Positions 59,568 through 64,000 of a stretch of DNA of 64,000 nt are shown here, in pieces. The notes beneath the pieces were generated by a model, which ran no database searches, was not told where the DNA came from, and saw only the letters and a list, made by a program, of their open reading frames with translations. The first letter of the stretch is position 1. Each line of letters starts with the position of its first letter. A program made the translations under genes and the position numbers. Origin of the DNA: Laburnicola sp. R22_1 (lineage: Eukaryota > Ascomycota > Dothideomycetes > Pleosporales > Didymosphaeriaceae). Location: the NCBI GenBank assembly GCA_014281115.1, contig JACONQ010000013.1, positions 796,501-860,500 of the forward strand. The letters run 5' to 3'.

Positions 59568-61384
59568 TAATATGCCGTACCAAGCTTAAGGATTACCTAA
59601 TAGGCGAGATATTCTAAGAGGCTGAACAAGTGCACCTTGTAAGCCACTAAGAGATAAAATTATAGTTAGAAATACTATTAAAGAAGATTAAACTAATAGG
59701 ATAATAGATCCTTAACTACATATAGGTATACACCTATAAACTTAATAAGCACTATTACTTGCTAAAGTGCAAGGCGCGACTAGTTGTCTAAGGTAATTAA
59801 TAACGCAATATTACCTCGCAAGACACTTATACAGCCACACTTACTAGCCAGTTATTTTAAATAATAATGGTAATAGTAGCTTACTATAATATAGAGCTTA
59901 AGTAATACAATATAATAAATACGTTTGTCTACGCAATAGTAAATTAAGAGGTTTACATAAAAATGCCTTAGGGCTATTAAAAGCCTAGAATAATACTGTA
60001 AGTAAATAAGACACTATATAGCCTTCGCATTTTACCACTCCTCTAGCAGAAAGAATTTACAATGATACTTAAAGCACTAGGCTTCTAGATAGTACCTTAT
60101 AAGCCGTACTACCTAATTAAGGATAGAGTTATTATATTCTTCTACGTTGACGACATTATACTCGCGTATTATAAGAAGAAAAAAGAAGAAGCTTAATAAG
60201 CAATTAAGCGCTTATAAGACAAGTATACTTTTACTAGAGGAAACGACCTCTAATAGTTTCTTAGCATAGAAGTTGTATAGGACTAAATAAACCGCAAGAT
60301 TTAACTGTTATAGGCTGCCTACTTGGACAAGATTAGCCAATTAGCAGACAGAATAGACATTTAACATAACACTCCTATGGCTGCGATTGAATTATAGCCA
60401 AGGAAGGGGTTGGCAATACTAACTAAGATTAATAAATTTTAATATAAGATTGGATTATTGCTCTTTACTATAGTTACTATAAGGCCAGATATTACCTTTG
60501 TAACTTTACAACTGGCTCGATTTCTGTTAAACCTAGGGCCTAATTACTAAGACGCAGCAGACTAAGTTCTTCTATACCTTTAAAGTATAAAGCAGCGAGC
60601 CCTATAGCTTAGAGATAATACTAGACTTTAGATTGCAAGCAACGTATCCTTTGCTAATAATATAATAGACTATAAGAGCTCCTAAGGCTACGCTATTAAG
60701 CTCTTTAGCGGACTTATTACCTAGAAGGCTAACAAACAAGATACTATAACAATATTAACTACTAAGGCTGAACTACTAGCTCTTTCTTAGGTAGCTAAGG
60801 AAGCACTCTTCGTCTTAAGACTACTCCGCGAACTCCAGATCGAACTAGACGTACGCACTATTACTATTCAGTGCGATAATAAACAAACTATACGCTTAGT
60901 AACTAAGGAGGTTTTCCACCTCCAAACCAAGCTTCGTTATGTAGACATCCATAACCACTAGATCTAATAAGAAGTATCTAAGGGTAGGATCGAGGTGGAG
61001 TATATATAGTTAGCAAATATAATCGCTAATAGCCTTACAAAGGTGCTCCCTAGGAGCAAGTGGGAGGGTTTCCTCTAACAACTTGGATTGGTTAATGTGG
61101 AGACCAAGTAGGTAACGAATACCGTACCTCTTAAGGAGATTTAAAAGCAACTTAAAGACCTTACAATCGCATAAGTACTAGCTTAAAGAGTTTCTAAGCT
61201 GAGGGGGTGTGTTAGATAGAACAAGCTGTGGTGAGGTTAGATCTGTACAATCGAGCAGGGACCACCTAGCTTAGCACACTAGCGAAGAAGTTAGAACTAG
61301 CTAAACACGGTTAGAACAGAACACAACACAATAATCATTATCTATTAAGACGCTACATTGCATTTTTTACTATTAAATCTAATA

Positions 61385-61451
61385 TAAGTAAGCAGTATTG
61401 CTAAGGAATATTTAAATCTATTAAGCTAATAATTAATAGTTCTGCCTATAG
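61385..61451. other. Host sequence right of A4
   Basis: Short AT-rich remnant between A4's TSD and the start of the retroposon copy; presumably joins 45249-45502. Confidence 0.45.
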
Positions 61452-61473
61452 TAACACGTTACATATACTTATA

Positions 61474-63346
61474 ACGTACTCCACAACCGAGCGACTTACC
61501 CAACCGAGCGACTCACTTTTGCCAAGACCCCACTAAAACGTGCTACCATTAATAGTACAACGCGATGCCTTAATAACACAACGAACTACTAGCGTTAAAC
61601 AAAGCTTGTATACAGCTTACAATCCAGGCTATTAAACAAGACGCGTCACTTTCGCAAAGACGCGCTGCCGCTATCTATAACATCCCTTAAAAGACCCTCA
61701 GCCAACAACGCGCTGGAATCGCCTTCCAACGCGACTGCCCACCTAACATAATGAAGCTCACTGTAAGAGAGGAGAAGGCGATTATACAGCATGTACTTGA
61801 CCTAGACTTGTGAGGATTCCCGCCACGGCTTGCTGCTGTGGAGGATATGGCCAATTCTTTGCTAGCTGAGCGGCATCGCGACCCTGTAGGCCATAACTGG
61901 GCTCTAAACTTTGTTAAGCGCCAGCCAGAGCTTAAAGTCAAGTTTAATCGAAAGTACGACTATAAGAGAGCTCTCTAGGAGGATCCTAAGGTGATACGAG
62001 GCTGGTTCCGGCTTGTGGAGAACATAAAGGCTAAGTATGGTATCCTAGATAAGGACACCTATAATTTCGACGAGTCTAGCTTTATAATAGGCATAATATT
62101 AACTGGAGTGGTAGTCACAGGCTCTAAGCGTTAAGGACGGCTAAAGCAGGTGCAGTAGGGCAATAGGGAGTGGACAACAGTCATCTAAGGCATTAACGCA
62201 ATAGGGTGGTGGATCCCACCCTTTATTATCTTTGGGGGCAAGCACCACCTCTCCGCCTGGTATAAGGAGAAGGATCTACCTCATAATTGGGTTATTGCAG
62301 TCTCTAAGAACGGCTGGACAACAAATAAGCTTGGTCTGTAATGGCTGAAGCACTTTGATGAGTATACAAAGAGGCGTACTATTAGTGGAGTACGTTTGCT
62401 CATTATTAATGGCCACAAAAGTCACAACTCGCTCGAATTCCAGGATTACTGTAAAAAGAGTAATATTATTACTCTCTGTATACCTCCACATTTGTCGCAC
62501 CTCTTGCAGCCACTTGACGTGGGTTGTTTTGCGCTGTTAAAGAAGGCGTATGGGCGCCAAGCCGAGAATCTGATGCGCAACCATATTACGCACATCACCA
62601 AAATCGAGTTCTTACCTTGCTTTATTGCTGCTTTTAAGGCTTTAATTACTAAAAGTAATATCAAAGGAGGCTTTCGAGGTGCTGGCCTAGTGCCCCACGA
62701 CCCAGAGGCTGTACTATCGCAGCTTGACGTCCGCCTGCGTACGCCTCCAGAATGTACTATTCGCGATAGTACATGGGAGTCGCAAACTCCGCGAAATAGT
62801 ACAGAACTTGGGTCACAATCAATGCTGGTTAAGCAGAGGATTTAAAGGCATATAGATAGTTCCCTAACTTATATAGTTGAGGTGGTGGAAAAGCTCGTTA
62901 AAGGCGCTGAGCTGATAGGGCATTCTTTAGTGTTGATAACCAAACGCAACGCCGAACTTTAAGCTACTAATGAGGCCGCCACGCGATATAAATCGCACAA
63001 AAGAAAGCGATTGCAGCAAGAAGGAGCTCTTACAGCTAAAGAGGGCCAGCGGCTGGCTACTCTAAAGGACTTTGCGGCGCGCAGTGATGGCAAGAAGGCA
63101 AAGAAGAGGGCGCGCGTTGATGGAGGCGAGCCAACTTAATAGCGCTGTGGACGCTGCGGCGAGCCTGGGCACAATAGAACAACGTGTAAATAACCTACAG
63201 AAGTAGATTCTGAATAGATTGGCCTATTTAGACTATTGATAATAGTTCGTATTGACTCTGTACTGTCGTGAATAGTACATGTTTTGGTGGGGTCTTGGCA
63301 AAAGTGAGTCGCTCGGTTGGGTGAGTCGCTCGGTTGTGGAGTACGT
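61474..63346 (+). mobile_element. pogo/Fot-type transposon E, lightly mutated
   Basis: 1873 bp, TIRs of 66 bp (61474-61539, 63281-63346) with two or three mismatches, TA duplication (61472-61473, 63347-63348). Each TIR holds AACCGAGCGACT twice, 16 bp apart, followed by CACTTTTGCCAAGACCCCAC, part of which also occurs in F. Among the youngest DNA transposons here. Confidence 0.92.
61630..63193 (+). pseudogene. E transposase, seven or so RIP-type stops
   Basis: One frame can be followed from the psq HTH (SLSQRRAAAIYNIP) through the CENP-B HTH (HVLDLDL, RLAAVEDMANSLLAERHRDP), DDE domain (YNFDESSF with first Asp; LLIINGHKSHNS where Asp is now Asn; HLLQPLDVGCF with third Asp) and the C-terminal part (CFIAAFKALITKSNIKGGFR) to an intact zinc knuckle CGRCGEPGHNRTTC and a TAA at 63191. 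The stops before 62345 are each one transition from CAA, CGA, CAG or TGG. The open piece 62396-62845 is the undamaged C-terminal half. It is dead by both the stops and the lost Asp, but close to its functional parent. Confidence 0.88.
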
Positions 63347-63490
63347 TAGTATATAAGTATAGAGTAATTACTAATATATATATAGGCATAGTGCACTAAA
63401 CTAATATTACGTAATTAATAACTAAGCGTATATAATATATAATTACTATAACTGGCTAATATTTCTCTTAGTAAGAATAGCCTAATAAAA

Positions 63491-63910
63491 TAAAATATAC
63501 TTTAAGTAAAAACTATTATCTTTTTTAATATACTTAATAAGTTTATAATTTCCCTTTTACGCTCTTTATAATTACTAAGTAGAGGGCTTTACTTTTTTAT
63601 GATATTATTTAACATAAAAGTCTTTATTATCCTACTTTTAGGTAGATAAATTAACGCTATATAAAGCTAAAATTATAATATAAAAAATCTTTTTACTAGC
63701 GTATAAAATCTATTTATATTTTAATATAGTTAAGTTATTAGGCAAATTTATTTATACACAAGTTTTTAGTATAGGTTATTCTCTAAAATTACTTTTAATA
63801 TTAAATTATTAACTTTTTTATTATTAGCTATAGTATTTTTATTAAATTATCTAATTAACTCTAAATAGTATTAGTTAATAGCTATAAGACTAATAATCTT
63901 TATGTGTGTT
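63491..63910. other. AT-rich unidentified repeat
   Basis: No gene. 63563-63653 matches the minus strand of 39251-39347 (ATTACTAAGTAG.GGGCTTT, then TTTTTTAT.ATATTATTT), so it belongs to the same unidentified repeat that hosts D. Confidence 0.55.
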
Positions 63911-64000
63911 TGTTAGATACGTAAGTATCTTTAATAAGATGAGATAAAAGTGATGGATTTAATAATGCATTGATTGTCGAGTAATCTCTCTCGGAGAAGC
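63911..64000 (+). other. Possible start of another LTR at the window edge
   Basis: TGTTAGATACGTAAG starts a stretch that is less AT-rich than what precedes it. Family A LTRs begin TGTTAGATAG. The rest lies outside the window, so this is only a suggestion. Confidence 0.3.

Larger units (their letters stand above)
45503..61384 (+). mobile_element. Ty1/copia family A, copy A4, holding C and B2
   Basis: Plus-strand family A copy, TSD TAAGT (45498-45502, 61385-61389), beta-type LTRs of 175 bp (45503-45677, 61210-61384). Own length without C and B2 is 5130 bp, matching A1-A3. Gag up to 46735 ends in a zinc knuckle (CPACRQRHS) right before C; pol continues at 52220 and again at 59573. The gag-pol junction is TAA CTA (52409-52414). 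RT keeps FFYVDD at about 60137-60154. Mutated by RIP. Confidence 0.92.
61452..63490 (+). mobile_element. Retroposon R, copy 2, split by element E
   Basis: 61452-61473 and 63349-63490 together align with 2601-2795. The junction stretch ACATATACTTATA + GTATATAAGTATAGAG matches ACATGTACTTACAGCGTGTGAG.. in copy 1 with only C-to-T and G-to-A changes. This both identifies the repeat and fixes the TA target of E. RIP-mutated, unlike copy 1. Confidence 0.8.

Overview
The window comes from a filamentous ascomycete (Pezizomycotina). Genes have short introns of about 50-110 nt with GTRNGY donors. There is a fungal P450 and a fungal rhodopsin-type membrane protein. The repeats carry dense C-to-T and G-to-A changes with CAA/CAG/TGG turned into stops, the signature of repeat-induced point mutation (RIP). 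I cannot name a species.

Two compartments are visible. Positions 1 to about 14.0 kb have ordinary base composition and hold the host genes: the 3' end of an unrecognised gene (1-657), a four-exon cytochrome P450 (3682-5474), a three-exon PTH11/rhodopsin-type integral membrane protein (7221-8397, minus), an isopenicillin-N-synthase-like 2-oxoglutarate/Fe(II) oxygenase whose frame breaks twice (9829-11045), the 3' exon of a possible regulator (11520-12083, minus) and a scrap of an MFS transporter (12241-12385). P450, dioxygenase, transporter and possible regulator together resemble a decaying secondary-metabolism locus, but no backbone synthase is present. This compartment also holds a short retroposon with 14-bp target duplications, a 16-18 bp minisatellite and small repeats.

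From 14,038 almost to the right edge the window is a transposon graveyard that can be unstacked to the base using target-site duplications (TSDs). One pogo/Fot1 element F (14038-39047, about 2.2 kb of own sequence) holds another pogo-type element P, three copies of Ty1/copia family A (A1, A2, A3) and, inside A2, a family B copia (B1). A2 has the left TSD and LTR type of A3 and the right TSD and LTR type of A1, and the F fragment beside it is duplicated. This is the footprint of unequal crossing-over between A1 and A3. Next come an unrecognised AT-rich stretch holding copia D (39846-45248, with a solo LTR inside it) and a plus-strand family A copia (A4, 45503-61384) that holds both a fresh copia C (46736-52214) and a second family B copy (B2, 54305-59567). 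A lightly mutated pogo/Fot element E (61474-63346) then sits inside a second copy of the retroposon seen at 2.6 kb.

Element C is the only near-intact transposon: its two 292-bp LTRs show no difference, its TSD is perfect and it shows no RIP although everything around it does. Its gag and pol share one reading frame separated by a single UGA followed by CUA, a known leaky-stop context. The stop plus CUA is kept at the same place in the mutated families A and D, so gag-pol expression by readthrough is likely for the whole clade. C also carries a one-base loss in a G run that splits the integrase HHCC zinc motif, so this copy is probably not autonomous unless the base is a sequencing error.
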